DNA of 64,000 nucleotides, from assembly GCA_942491415.1 (NCBI GenBank), contig CALOAD010000014.1, positions 620,001 to 684,000 on the forward strand, read 5' to 3'. Positions within the stretch are counted from its first letter, which is position 1; every line of letters starts with the position of its first letter. Below the pieces are notes generated by a model, which saw only the letters and a program-made list of their open reading frames with translations, ran no database searches and was not told the origin of the DNA. Shown piece by piece: positions 35,150 to 44,918 of the stretch. The position numbers and the translations under genes are program-made. This DNA comes from CALOAD01 sp942491415 (lineage in GTDB: Bacteria; Cyanobacteriota; Vampirovibrionia; Gastranaerophilales; CALOAD01).

Positions 35150-36142
35150 TTATACGTTTGTAACAAAATCCTTAAAGTTTTCGAGTGTAAAAAATGGATC
35201 GTTTTCAAACTCGTCTTTTAAACTTTTTATGTTTTTTGTATTTATCTTCTTTTTATACAAATCCTTTGCATATTGTTCTATATTTAAAACGCCTATATTA
35301 TCAAACATTGAGGCTTTTTCTTGCGCTTTTTCACAAATATTATCAAACATTTGCCCATTAGAAGCAAAATAAATAATATTTGTAATATCAATCAACCTAT
35401 AATCCTTGTCATAAAAAGTTTTATAAAAAATTTCATCACTGTAGTTACAACAAAAAGTGCTGATATCAGAAAAAACATCTTCTAATGATTTCAAAACACA
35501 TCTTGGAACTACATTTTCTTCTTTATCAAGCAAATACGAACCAAAAGAATTAAGAACAAAACAGCCATTTTCTGCCAATGCATTTTTTGTTTCAACGAAA
35601 AAGTCTTCGGTCATAAATCTATAGGGAACGCCTTCATCTCCGGCTACATCCACAATAATAAGGTCATATTTGTTTTTTGATTCTCTAATAAAAACTCTTC
35701 CATCTTGAATATGAATTTGAGTTTTATCTGATTGTTTAAAATCAAAATAATCAGTCGCTATAGAGGTTATTTCAGGGTCAATATCTACAATATCAATATG
35801 TTTTAAATTAGGGAGTAAATTTTCAAAGTCTTTTACAACTTTACCTGTCCCGAGACCTACCAACAAAATGTTTTTCATATCAGGATTTTGCAACACAGGC
35901 AATAAAAAATAATTGATATAAGGAATATTTCCTGAATAAAAATCGTGACTAATAAAACCTGCTTGGTATGTGCAGTCATCAAATTTTAAGAATTTTCCTA
36001 TTTCATTTTCAACGACAGAAATTTTATGAAAAATTGATTCTTTCTCATAAAGTATTTTGTCTTGAAAAATTTTATTTTCAAATAGCTCTATATCTTCTTG
36101 TAACGGCTCTTTTAAAGCAAACTTTTCCGGAGGTATAATCAT
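35150..36142 (-). CDS. Spermidine-synthase-like / class I SAM methyltransferase-fold protein
   Basis: 330 residues. Residues 45-220 match the aminopropyltransferase fold: YQAGFISHDFYSGNIPYINYFLLP, LLVGLGTGKVVKDF (nucleotide glycine motif), DIVDIDPEITSIATDYF, QDGRVFI and DLIIVDVAGDEGVPYRFMTEDFF. In true spermidine synthases the gate-keeping aspartates lie in a GGGDG and a YDVI(L/I)xD motif; here they read GLGTG and YDLIIVDV, so the substrate is unclear. The last 90 residues are not family-typical. Its ATG overlaps the stop of the glutamate-cysteine ligase gene, so the two should act together. Confidence 0.8.
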   Translation of the reverse strand: MIIPPEKFALKEPLQEDIELFENKIFQDKILYEKESIFHKISVVENEIGKFLKFDDCTYQAGFISHDFYSGNIPYINYFLLPVLQNPDMKNILLVGLGTGKVVKDFENLLPNLKHIDIVDIDPEITSIATDYFDFKQSDKTQIHIQDGRVFIRESKNKYDLIIVDVAGDEGVPYRFMTEDFFVETKNALAENGCFVLNSFGSYLLDKEENVVPRCVLKSLEDVFSDISTFCCNYSDEIFYKTFYDKDYRLIDITNIIYFASNGQMFDNICEKAQEKASMFDNIGVLNIEQYAKDLYKKKINTKNIKSLKDEFENDPFFTLENFKDFVTNV

Positions 36143-37506
36143 TTAATTAACGAATATTCTATAAGTTTATCAATATCTTGATTCCAGTCGCCACTCCAAT
36201 GTTCTAATATTACATCTGCAGGAGTTTTGCCAATTTTTACAAGGTTCATTAGAGGCTCTAAATATATTGATTCATCTTGTCCTTCCAAATTACAAACATT
36301 CATTTTTTTCAAAGAATCATAAGAAATTTTAAGTACTTCAAGTGCAATATCAGCCACTTTTACTCCTTCAATTTCTGCTTGTAAAGCTTTTATAGGTGTT
36401 TTAGTTCTTAAATCATTCAATTCTTGCCAACAATAAGGCTTCATAACCTCACAAACAGCATTCATAGCGTCAGAATTATATATGATACCTTTCCAAATAG
36501 CAGGCAAAGCCGTTAACAGTGGTGATCTTTGGCAATCACAATTTCTAACTTCAATAAAGTTTTTAAGCCTTACATCAGGGAAAAATAAAGTCATTTGAAG
36601 GTTCCAATCATCTATTGTTGCTTGGTATCCTTCATAACCGCTTTCCATAAATTGTCTAAAGTTTATACCGCTTACTTTTATAGTCTGATCGCCTCTTTGA
36701 ATATATAACATAGGCAAATCAAGCAAAATTTGCACATAGTCTTCAAAAGAAAAATCATAAGACCTATCAAATAATTTAGGACTGATAAGTCCACATCTTA
36801 TAGCGTCTGTATGTAACCAGCCAAAGGATCTATACGATTTATAACCGGTATATTTCCCGCCTCTAATCGGTGAATTTGCAAACATAGCACTAACAACAGG
36901 TGAAATTCCTATTGCAACTCTTAATTTTTCAATACAATCTTCTTCTGATTCATAATCTAAAGCAACTTGAATTCCTGCCGATTCTTTCATCATTACAAGA
37001 GCTTTATCCCCAGACAATGGTGAATGCTTTGACATAAATTCATAACGACCTTTGGGAATAAGTTCAATATTATCGCAAATAGATAATGGCTGAACGCCAA
37101 GTCCTACCCACTCAAAATTTAAATCATTTGCCAGCTCATTAGTTTCTTTGTTATACAAATCTAAAGCATTGCGAATTTGATGTACATTTTCTTTTGGCTC
37201 CAAACTTAGTTCAAATTGACAACCGGGCTCCAGAGTTATACTACCTGTTTTTTTCAACAATCCGAGTGGATTATCATTTTCCAGAATATAGTTCCAGTTT
37301 TTATCCGTTTGTTTATATTTCTTTAAAAATTCAGCAATACCATTTTCACCTGAATACGTTTGAGCCAGATGAGTAGACTTATTAACAGGTAATTTTTCAA
37401 ATTCAATACCTATCTTAAATTGACTTTTAGGTTTACAACCACTCTTTAAAACCTCATATAATCGGCTTTCTTGCAATTTGATCTCTTCTTTTTCAGTGCT
37501 TTGCAT
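36139..37506 (-). CDS. gshA: Glutamate-cysteine ligase (plant/proteobacterial GCS2 type)
   Basis: 455 residues, normal for the plant/alphaproteobacterial form. Diagnostic blocks are FKIGIEFEKLPV, GSITLEPGCQFELS, GLGVQPL, MKESAGIQVALDYESEEDC, SPIRGGKYTGYKSYR and FIEVRNCDCQRSPLLTALPAIWKG. It joins Glu and Cys with ATP, the first step of glutathione or another gamma-glutamyl thiol. No gshB-type gene is visible nearby. The pair with the SAM-fold gene behind it is an ATGA-coupled two-gene operon. I see nothing more in 37507-37749. Confidence 0.9.
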   Translation of the reverse strand: MQSTEKEEIKLQESRLYEVLKSGCKPKSQFKIGIEFEKLPVNKSTHLAQTYSGENGIAEFLKKYKQTDKNWNYILENDNPLGLLKKTGSITLEPGCQFELSLEPKENVHQIRNALDLYNKETNELANDLNFEWVGLGVQPLSICDNIELIPKGRYEFMSKHSPLSGDKALVMMKESAGIQVALDYESEEDCIEKLRVAIGISPVVSAMFANSPIRGGKYTGYKSYRSFGWLHTDAIRCGLISPKLFDRSYDFSFEDYVQILLDLPMLYIQRGDQTIKVSGINFRQFMESGYEGYQATIDDWNLQMTLFFPDVRLKNFIEVRNCDCQRSPLLTALPAIWKGIIYNSDAMNAVCEVMKPYCWQELNDLRTKTPIKALQAEIEGVKVADIALEVLKISYDSLKKMNVCNLEGQDESIYLEPLMNLVKIGKTPADVILEHWSGDWNQDIDKLIEYSLIK

Positions 37507-37749
37507 TGGAAACTCCTGATGATTATAAAAATTAGTATAAATACTAGTTTAACACAAATGTAGTATCAAGATTTCAATTTGATAAAGTTTTTTTAATATT
37601 TTACCACCCAATACTTAAAAATATTGTTAAATGGTAATTTCAACTATCTATCAATTCAAGTTTATAGTTATAAAAATTACAAAAATTGGACTTTTTGAGC
37701 TTCCTCTCTTAGAATAAAAAAGTAAATTTATACCACAGGAGTATTTCAT

Positions 37750-38613
37750 TTGAGCTATTTAAAAAGAGCAAAAGAGTTTCGTACTAAAAAACGTCTCGGA
37801 CAAAATTTCCTTGTGGAAGGACAAATCATTGACACAATAATCAACAACGCAAACCTAACAAAAGAAGACACTATCATTGAAATCGGACCCGGAATTGGTT
37901 TTGTAACCGAACAACTGGCTCAAAAAGTGAAAAAAGTTATAGCTTTTGAAATTGACTACGATGCAATTGATGAACTTGCTAAAATGCCCTATTCAAATGT
38001 AGATGTCATTGCACAAGATATTCTTAAGGTTGATTTTTCAGAATTTACAAACGAACCCGTAAAAGTAATTGCCAATATCCCATATTACATAACAAGTCCT
38101 ATTTTAGTTCACTTGCTTGGTGAAATTGATCAAATAGAAAACAAAAATAGAAATTGTATAACTGAAATAATTTTGATGGTTCAATATGAAGTTGCAAAAA
38201 GAATTGTAGCTGATCAAAACGCCAAAAATAAAGAATATGGCACTTTATCTATTCTTTGCAATTATTGGGCAGAAACTCAATTAATTAAAAAAGTACCGTC
38301 AAAATGCTTTTACCCCGCTCCAAAAGTAGATTCGGCTTTAGTAAGGCTCAAAGTAAGAAAAGAGCCACTTGTGCAGCCTAACAATCCAACTATATTTAGA
38401 AAAACAGTAAAAGCTGCTTTTGGTGTCAGAAGAAAAAACCTTAGAAATTCCTTATCAATGGGAGGGTTTAATAAAATTGCCGTTACAAAAGCGCTTGATT
38501 CCATCAAAATGGATTCAATCCGAAGAGGAGAGACTCTTTCGATACAAGAATTTAAACTTCTAAGTGATGCTCTTGAAACAGCTATAAAAGAGACCAGTGA
38601 TGCTAAAAACTGA
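37750..38613 (+). CDS. rsmA: 16S rRNA (A1518/A1519) dimethyltransferase KsgA/RsmA
   Basis: 287 residues. It shows LGQNFLVEGQIIDTII near the start, the SAM loop EIGPGIGFVTEQLA, FEIDYDAIDEL, the catalytic NIPYYITSPIL and the C-terminal FGVRRKNLRNSL. All belong to KsgA, which dimethylates two adenines of helix 45 late in 30S assembly. The start is TTG with GGAG 9 nt upstream. It overlaps ispE by 14 bases. Confidence 0.96.
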   Translation: MSYLKRAKEFRTKKRLGQNFLVEGQIIDTIINNANLTKEDTIIEIGPGIGFVTEQLAQKVKKVIAFEIDYDAIDELAKMPYSNVDVIAQDILKVDFSEFTNEPVKVIANIPYYITSPILVHLLGEIDQIENKNRNCITEIILMVQYEVAKRIVADQNAKNKEYGTLSILCNYWAETQLIKKVPSKCFYPAPKVDSALVRLKVRKEPLVQPNNPTIFRKTVKAAFGVRRKNLRNSLSMGGFNKIAVTKALDSIKMDSIRRGETLSIQEFKLLSDALETAIKETSDAKN

Positions 38614-39481
38614 AATAAAAACGCCTGCAAAAATAAATTTAACTCTTGAAATTTTAAGAAAACGAGAAGACGGTTTTCATGAAATTCAAAGCATAATGCA
38701 AGCTGTAGACCTTTATGACACGCTAAATATTAGTGTTGAAGATTTTAAAAAAGGCTTAAATGAGATCAATTTGTGTGGAAATAACAATTTGATACCTTAT
38801 GACAATTCAAACTTAGTCTATAAAGCGACAGAAGCCTTTTTGAATACAGCAAAAATTAAAAACAAAAAAATATCTATTTATATAGACAAAAAAATCCCTG
38901 TAGCCGCAGGACTTGCAGGTGGTAGTTCAAACGCAGCAGGAACTTTAAAGGGTTTAAACTTTTTATTTGACAATTTATTAACTGATGATGAACTACATAA
39001 AATAGCTTCGGCTCTTGGTTCTGATGTTAATTTCTGTTTGGTCGGCGGAACTCAACTTGCATCTTCAAGAGGTGAAGTTTTAGCTCCTGTTACTACTCCT
39101 GATTTAAAAATTGCGCTAATAAAACCGAAAAATACTTTTATCAGTGCTAAAGAAGCTTATGAAAAATATTCAAAACTAAATAATAAAACTTTAATAAAAA
39201 ACACTTCAAAATTAATTGAAAAACTTGAAAGTCAAGAGTGTAGTGCTTCTCAAGTGGCAAGTTTAATTAATAATGACCTTGAAACTGCGATAATAGAAAA
39301 TTATCCTGAAATAAAAAATATAAAAGCACTATTGAAAAAAGAAGGTGCTCTAAACGCAATGATGTCAGGAAGCGGACCTACTGTATTTGCCATTTATGAA
39401 AAAGATATAGATCTTGATAATTTTGCAAAAACCTGTGATATCTTTAAAACAAAAACTATTCAGGCTATTTCCATCGGCTAG
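38600..39481 (+). CDS. ispE: 4-diphosphocytidyl-2-C-methyl-D-erythritol kinase
   Basis: About 293 residues of the GHMP kinase fold: TPAKINLTLEILRKREDGFHEI, the ATP loop PVAAGLAGGSSNAAGTL, and the C-terminal MMSGSGPTVFAIYE. It is the fourth enzyme of the MEP isoprenoid pathway. ATG 38600 is preferred over the adjoining GTG 38597. It overlaps the rsmA end, an arrangement common in bacteria. No other MEP gene is in the window. Confidence 0.95.
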   Translation: MLKTEIKTPAKINLTLEILRKREDGFHEIQSIMQAVDLYDTLNISVEDFKKGLNEINLCGNNNLIPYDNSNLVYKATEAFLNTAKIKNKKISIYIDKKIPVAAGLAGGSSNAAGTLKGLNFLFDNLLTDDELHKIASALGSDVNFCLVGGTQLASSRGEVLAPVTTPDLKIALIKPKNTFISAKEAYEKYSKLNNKTLIKNTSKLIEKLESQECSASQVASLINNDLETAIIENYPEIKNIKALLKKEGALNAMMSGSGPTVFAIYEKDIDLDNFAKTCDIFKTKTIQAISIG

Positions 39482-39580
39482 TATCAAAAAGCCGAGAACT
39501 CTTCGTTTTCAACTTTTTTTACTTTTGTAAAGTCATAATCTCAAAATTCTCAAAATTAAAATTTTAGATTTTTGAAACTG

Positions 39581-41284
39581 CTATTTAGAATATTTATCTA
39601 TACAATACTCAATAAATTTAAACATTTCAGGGTCTTTTTGGCTTAAATCTATCTTATCTTTATCTTCCGCTAACTGGTATTTTTGAGGAACATAAGGGCT
39701 GCTATAAGCATTTAAAGCCTCGGCAAAATATTCAGCCTCATTAAGCGCAGCATAATCGTTCATACACCTATTTTTATCTACTGCTTTTTCATAAAGACAA
39801 GTCAATTTTTTTCTATCTTTTTCATCCATCTTATTATCATAAAACAAATGATTAAATTCATGTGCTAATATATTATTTTTTGATCGTCCTTTTAATACAT
39901 TAAAATGAATAAATGACATATACGGGGATGCAACCCCTGTAAGACTATCTGCAAAATCACCATTATTTTCCAGCTCATCATAAAATGTTCTTACTCCAAG
40001 ACCATCAGTTTTGTATTTAGTATATGTTTCATCATCAAATACAACTTGAACATCATCTTTTTGAAGTTTTTCTACAATTTTTTTAAACGGAGCCAAAGCC
40101 CTATCTATCATATTTGTTTGCCAGACATTAAAATTCCTACCTGAATCTATAAATGAATTTTTTAATTTTTTATATTCTTTTTTCTTTTCATCTGAAAGTC
40201 CTAATTTATCAAGTTCCCAGTCTGCTGTATTGTATTTTTGGGTTATTTTTTCAAGCAAAATGTTCGATAACTCGCCCAGCAAATCACCTTCTTTTTTCAC
40301 TTTACTCAAAACTTCTTTTATCTCCGATTTATTAGTTTTGTTATAAAGAGCTAAAGAGTGCAAAGCTAATTTTCTTGTTTGTATATCTTGGTCTTTATCT
40401 TGCGCAATTCCTTTTACCAGCGAATAATTTTCTTCGCTCTGGCAACGTCCCGCAGCCCATATCGCAGCTTGCTTTAGGTCATTATCCACTTTTTCAGCTT
40501 TTAAAATAGGAGGTAAAAACCCCTTTATTTCTTGCACATTTGCTTCACCTAATTCTTTAAGTACTTCAATTTTGGCATCAGTTTTTGTTTTTGAATTGCT
40601 TAATTTTCTTATATCGTTACTATAGTCTACTTCTTCAACTTCATCATTGTCTTTATCTTTTAAGTATAAAAGACCATCCACCAAATTTTCACTTACTGAT
40701 CTTAAAACTTCATTTTGAGTTGTTTCCAAAGTATCTTGAATCAGATCTATCTTATCTAGACCCATAAAATCAGCTTTTAAGTCCATTGATGCATCTAACT
40801 GTCTTAAAAGAGCGTTAACAGCAAGTATTTTTACTACGTCTAGCGCTTCTTTTTTATTTTTATATTGATCAAAAAAGCTTTCACCTTCAGGACCAAAAGA
40901 ATCTTCAATTTCTCTATAATTTCTTATAAGTCCTATTTCAGGATGTTCAATTTCTTGCATAAGAATTTTATTTTCTTGCTTTAAAATAGCTATTTTATCA
41001 TCCCTATCTAAAGTTTCTTCATACTTTTCACATAATTGATTAAGATCTTTTTGATTATTATCTAATTTTCTAAATTGTTTTAGTTGTTTAAAATCTTGCT
41101 TACTCAAACCTTCGGAAAACTGCTTATTAACTAACACTTTAGCCATTGATAAAAGTTTTTTATCAGGGTCTTTTATTTCAAAATTATCTTCAACACCTTT
41201 AAAAGCAACAGAAGATGAAGTGGGTTGAGAAACTTTTGAAATATTTTTTATATTATTTAAATTGAACCCTAAATTTATTTGCAT
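39581..41284 (-). CDS. HEAT-repeat protein with C-terminal metallopeptidase-like domain
   Basis: 567 residues. The N-terminus lacks a Sec signal but has SSVAFKGVEDNF near residue 25; a VxFKG motif at this place recurs in unknown proteins of Gastranaerophilales as I know them. Residues 230-330 read as HEAT-like helical pairs (DNDLKQAAIWAAGRCQSEEN, DIQTRKLALHSLALYNK). The C-terminal part (about 385-560) has NILAHEFNHLFYD (an HExxH-like HEFNH) and, about 50 residues on, NEAEYFAEALNAY, which can supply the third zinc ligand as in gluzincins such as the anthrax lethal factor type. It is a monocistronic gene. The substrate is unknown. Confidence 0.7.
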   Translation of the reverse strand: MQINLGFNLNNIKNISKVSQPTSSSVAFKGVEDNFEIKDPDKKLLSMAKVLVNKQFSEGLSKQDFKQLKQFRKLDNNQKDLNQLCEKYEETLDRDDKIAILKQENKILMQEIEHPEIGLIRNYREIEDSFGPEGESFFDQYKNKKEALDVVKILAVNALLRQLDASMDLKADFMGLDKIDLIQDTLETTQNEVLRSVSENLVDGLLYLKDKDNDEVEEVDYSNDIRKLSNSKTKTDAKIEVLKELGEANVQEIKGFLPPILKAEKVDNDLKQAAIWAAGRCQSEENYSLVKGIAQDKDQDIQTRKLALHSLALYNKTNKSEIKEVLSKVKKEGDLLGELSNILLEKITQKYNTADWELDKLGLSDEKKKEYKKLKNSFIDSGRNFNVWQTNMIDRALAPFKKIVEKLQKDDVQVVFDDETYTKYKTDGLGVRTFYDELENNGDFADSLTGVASPYMSFIHFNVLKGRSKNNILAHEFNHLFYDNKMDEKDRKKLTCLYEKAVDKNRCMNDYAALNEAEYFAEALNAYSSPYVPQKYQLAEDKDKIDLSQKDPEMFKFIEYCIDKYSK

Positions 41285-41483
41285 TTGGACTAACGCTTTA
41301 TTATTGTAATGAACTTGGTTATAACATCTAAAAAAAGACCCTAATTTAAATTGCCTTTTTTATTGAAAAAAGTACCTCATTGTAAAATAACTTAAAATAC
41401 TTTTTTTACAACATGTCTTTGCAAAATAACTTTTAGCCTATTAAAATTATCTTGTAATCTATTTTTTGGAGAAATTAAATTAA

Positions 41484-42935
41484 ATGAAAAATAATAATAT
41501 AAGAGTCCGCATAGCTCCGAGCCCTAGTGGTAATCTACACGTAGGCACGGCAAGGACTGCACTTTTCAATTTTTTATTCGCAAAAAACCAAGATGGTAAA
41601 TTTATTTTAAGAATTGAAGATACAGATAAAGACCGCTCAAAAGATGAATATACACAAAATATTTTTGATAGCCTCAAGGCTATGGGCTTAAATTGGGATG
41701 AAGGTCCCGATGTAGGTGGAGACTATGGTCCTTATAAACAATCTGAAAGAGGCGAAATCTATAAAAAATACGCTCAAAAACTTGTAGAATCAGGAAATGC
41801 TTATGAATGCTGGTGCACTCAAGAAGAGCTTGAAACTGAAAAGCAACAAGCAACCGAAAAAAAACAAAATTATATCTATTCTCAAAAATGTACAAACCTT
41901 TCTCAAGAGCAAATTGAACAATTAAAAAAAGAAGGCAGAGTACCGACCTTAAGGTTTAAAATGCCTTCAAAACAACTTAAGTTTAATGACCTTATAAAAG
42001 GCGAACTCGAGTTTGATACAAGCCTAACAGGTGATTTTGTAATAATGAAATCCAACGGCACACCGACATATAATTTTGCAGTTGTGGTGGATGATCTGGA
42101 TATGAAAATGAGCCATATAATCCGTGGAGAAGACCATATCTCAAACACTCCAAAACAAATTGCAATCTATGAAGCACTAGGCGCAAAAATTCCTGAATTT
42201 GCTCATTTAGGAATGATTTTAGCCCCCGATAAAAGCAAATTATCTAAAAGGCACGGGGCAACCGCCGTTAGTGAATTTATAGAACAAGGTTATCTTACGG
42301 AATCATTCGTAAATTTTGTAGCAATGCTTGGCTGGTCTGCATCTGACGATAAAGAAATAATGAGCCTTGATGAAATTATAAAAGAATTTTCATTAAGTAG
42401 AGTTTCATCAAGCCCTGCGGTATTTGAATTCGATAAACTTAACTGGATAAACGGAATGTATATAAGAGAAATGAACATTTCCGAGCTTACAGCCAAGCTA
42501 AAACCATACCTTAAAGATTTCGATCTTTCAGAATATACCGAAAGTCAACTTGAACGTATAATCAAAGCAGTGCAAGAGAAGTTAATTGTATTAAGCGATA
42601 TAAAAGAAAATGTAAAATATTTCTTTGGTCAAAACGTTGAAATAGAACCAAAAGTAAAAGAAGATGTATTTCAAAAACCCGAATTTAAAACCATTTTAGA
42701 AAGTTTTAAAGAAATGGTTGAAGATCTTGATTATAATGATTCTGAAGCACTTCATGAAAAGCTGGCTCAATTTAGAAAATCCTTTGACGGTATAAAACCA
42801 AAACAAATAATGTGGACTATAAGAGGCACACTGACAGGCTCTTTAAAAGGTGCCGATATTTCTGAGATTATCCTGATTTTAGGAAAAGATAAAATTAAAA
42901 ATAGAATCGATCAAGCTTTAAAAACAACGATATAG
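41484..42935 (+). CDS. gltX: Glutamyl-tRNA synthetase
   Basis: 483 residues, class I synthetase. The HIGH-type motif is SGNLHVGTARTALFNFL, followed by RIEDTDKDRS; the KMSKS-type motif is DKSKLSKRHGATAVSEF. A zinc-like cluster CWCTQEELETEK...YSQKC is present in the middle (CxCx-type). The C-terminal anticodon-binding domain is complete. It opens the gltX-cysS-mrnC run, an order also known from Firmicutes. GGAG lies 13 nt before ATG, a rather long spacing. Confidence 0.97.
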   Translation: MKNNNIRVRIAPSPSGNLHVGTARTALFNFLFAKNQDGKFILRIEDTDKDRSKDEYTQNIFDSLKAMGLNWDEGPDVGGDYGPYKQSERGEIYKKYAQKLVESGNAYECWCTQEELETEKQQATEKKQNYIYSQKCTNLSQEQIEQLKKEGRVPTLRFKMPSKQLKFNDLIKGELEFDTSLTGDFVIMKSNGTPTYNFAVVVDDLDMKMSHIIRGEDHISNTPKQIAIYEALGAKIPEFAHLGMILAPDKSKLSKRHGATAVSEFIEQGYLTESFVNFVAMLGWSASDDKEIMSLDEIIKEFSLSRVSSSPAVFEFDKLNWINGMYIREMNISELTAKLKPYLKDFDLSEYTESQLERIIKAVQEKLIVLSDIKENVKYFFGQNVEIEPKVKEDVFQKPEFKTILESFKEMVEDLDYNDSEALHEKLAQFRKSFDGIKPKQIMWTIRGTLTGSLKGADISEIILILGKDKIKNRIDQALKTTI

Positions 42936-42947
42936 TTAGGAGATACA

Positions 42948-44405
42948 ATGAAAGTTTATGACTCATATTCAGGTGAAATAAAAGATTTTTTACCGATTGA
43001 AAATAACAAAGTAAAAATGTACGTTTGCGGTCCTACAGTATACGATTTCCCTCATTTAGGACATGCCAGATGTTATATTACCTGGGATATGGTCTCTAAA
43101 TATCTTAGATTCAAAGGCTATGAGGTCACTTACGTAAGAAATATAACCGATGTAGATGATAAAATCATCGAAAAAGCAAGAAAAACAGAAGAAACAACCC
43201 ATCAAATAGCCTCAAAATATTATAAAGAATTTAAAAATGCAATGCACAAACTTAACATTGCAGACCCTGATATAGAGCCTAAAGCCACCGATAATATCAA
43301 AGAAATGATCAATATGATAAAAATTCTTATCGAAAAAGGTTTTGCTTATGACGTCAATGGTGATGTATATTTCAGGGTTAAAAAATTCCAAAACTATGGT
43401 GAATTAAGCAATCAAGCTATTAAAGATTTGGAAGCCGGAGCTCGAGTGGAAACTTCTGAAATAAAAGAAGATCCTCTGGATTTCACCTTATGGAAAGCTG
43501 TAAAAACGGAAGATGAAATAGGCTGGGATAGCCCTTGGGGCAAAGGTCGTCCCGGTTGGCATATAGAGTGCAGTGCAATGTCTAAAAAATTCCTTGGAGA
43601 CACCATAGACATCCATGCCGGTGGTCAAGACCTTTTATTTCCTCATCACGAGAATGAAAGAGCTCAATCCGAATGTTCAACAGGCAAACAATTTGTAAAA
43701 TACTGGCTCCACAATGGCTTTGTAACTATAAACTCCGAAAAAATGTCGAAATCTTTAGGTAATTTTACTACCATAGATGATGTTCTTAAAAAATACGATA
43801 GCAATACAATAAGATTTTTCATACTAACAAATCATTATAGAATGCCTATTGAATTTAACGATGAAGCTTTAACATCCGCAAAACAAGGTGTAAAACGACT
43901 TAAAAATTCTTACCTCGATGTATCAAATGCCATTAAGGAACAAGTTTTAAATGAAGCTTTAACGACAATTAAAAACTGTGTTAAAAGTCCTGATTTAACT
44001 TTTGAGGGAATCCCTTCACAAGATTCAAAAAATATTTCTAACGCCATAAAAACTTTTATTGAGGCAATGGACAACGATTTCAACACTTCAAAAGCACTAG
44101 CAGTACTCTTTGAAATGTCAAATCAGGCACAAAAAACAAAAGAACTTGAAAATAAAAATATAAGTGCATTATATTTAGCTACAATGCTTATTTTATCCGA
44201 TATTTTGGGATTTGACCTTAAACAAAAAGAAGAAGCAAATTCCGAAATAGTCGATTCTTTAATGGAATTGATCATAAAAATAAGAACACAGGCTAGAGTA
44301 GATAAAAACTGGGCTTTATCAGACCAGATAAGAGATGAGTTAAAAGCTGCAGGAATTTCACTTAAAGACTCAAAAGATGGTACAAACTGGATTCTGGAAG
44401 ACTAA
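42948..44405 (+). CDS. cysS: Cysteinyl-tRNA synthetase
   Basis: 485 residues, class I. It contains CGPTVYDFPHLGHAR (HIGH-type HLGH with the first zinc Cys), GRPGWHIECSAM, the zinc His pair DIHAGGQDLLFPHHENERAQSE and the KMSKS motif SEKMSKSLGNF. A DALR anticodon domain and a small C-terminal domain follow. Mature length agrees with the family. It starts 12 bases after gltX, with AGGAG upstream. Confidence 0.97.
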   Translation: MKVYDSYSGEIKDFLPIENNKVKMYVCGPTVYDFPHLGHARCYITWDMVSKYLRFKGYEVTYVRNITDVDDKIIEKARKTEETTHQIASKYYKEFKNAMHKLNIADPDIEPKATDNIKEMINMIKILIEKGFAYDVNGDVYFRVKKFQNYGELSNQAIKDLEAGARVETSEIKEDPLDFTLWKAVKTEDEIGWDSPWGKGRPGWHIECSAMSKKFLGDTIDIHAGGQDLLFPHHENERAQSECSTGKQFVKYWLHNGFVTINSEKMSKSLGNFTTIDDVLKKYDSNTIRFFILTNHYRMPIEFNDEALTSAKQGVKRLKNSYLDVSNAIKEQVLNEALTTIKNCVKSPDLTFEGIPSQDSKNISNAIKTFIEAMDNDFNTSKALAVLFEMSNQAQKTKELENKNISALYLATMLILSDILGFDLKQKEEANSEIVDSLMELIIKIRTQARVDKNWALSDQIRDELKAAGISLKDSKDGTNWILED

Positions 44406-44408
44406 ACA

Positions 44409-44813
44409 ATGGAAAATCTTTCTATAAGAGCTTATGCACATATTGGCGATGCCGTCTACGAAGTTTTTGCAAGAGAAAAAACTGTTTTATTAACAGAAAA
44501 CCCTAAATTCTTGCATAAATTAACCGTTTCCATTGTAAATGCTGAATTTCAAGCACAATTACTTGATGAGCTTGAGCCTTTTCTCGAAAAAGACGAAAAA
44601 GACATTTCTAAAAGAGCTAGAAACCTTGCTGTTACCACATCAAGAAGAGTTAATCAGAAAATGCATCGTCTCAGTACTGCTTTTGAAGCATTAATTGGTT
44701 ATGTATATCAAAATAAAAAAGAACGGCTTGATTTTTTCTACAAAAAAATTGAAGATTCTGTAGATAAACAACTGAATCAAATATCAGCTGAATTTATTGA
44801 TTATAGATATTAA
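44409..44813 (+). CDS. mrnC: Mini-ribonuclease III (23S rRNA maturation)
   Basis: 134 residues, a lone RNase III catalytic domain without dsRNA-binding domain. AHIGDAVYEVFARE carries the catalytic Asp of the signature. SRRVNQKMHRLSTAFEALIGYVY has the second acidic site (Glu in FEALIGY). It starts 3 bases after cysS, the usual Mini-III position. It processes 23S rRNA ends. Confidence 0.93.
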   Translation: MENLSIRAYAHIGDAVYEVFAREKTVLLTENPKFLHKLTVSIVNAEFQAQLLDELEPFLEKDEKDISKRARNLAVTTSRRVNQKMHRLSTAFEALIGYVYQNKKERLDFFYKKIEDSVDKQLNQISAEFIDYRY

Positions 44814-44858
44814 CAAGTCATTGTGATATTAATATTAATCGTTAAACAAAAACTCAAT

Positions 44859-44889
44859 AAAAGAAGAGGTTTAAAAAACCTCTTCTTTT
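44859..44889. terminator. Bidirectional terminator between mrnC and hydA
   Basis: AAAAGAAGAGGTTT (44859-44872) pairs perfectly with AAACCTCTTCTTTT (44876-44889), giving 14 bp with a 3-nt loop and T runs on both strands. It lies between convergent genes. Confidence 0.9.
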
Positions 44890-44918
44890 TGATGTATATC
44901 AATTTAACAGTTTACTAA

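Noticed and set aside
37631..37717. A 28-codon ORF before rsmA
   Set aside because: No ribosome site and no recognisable product.
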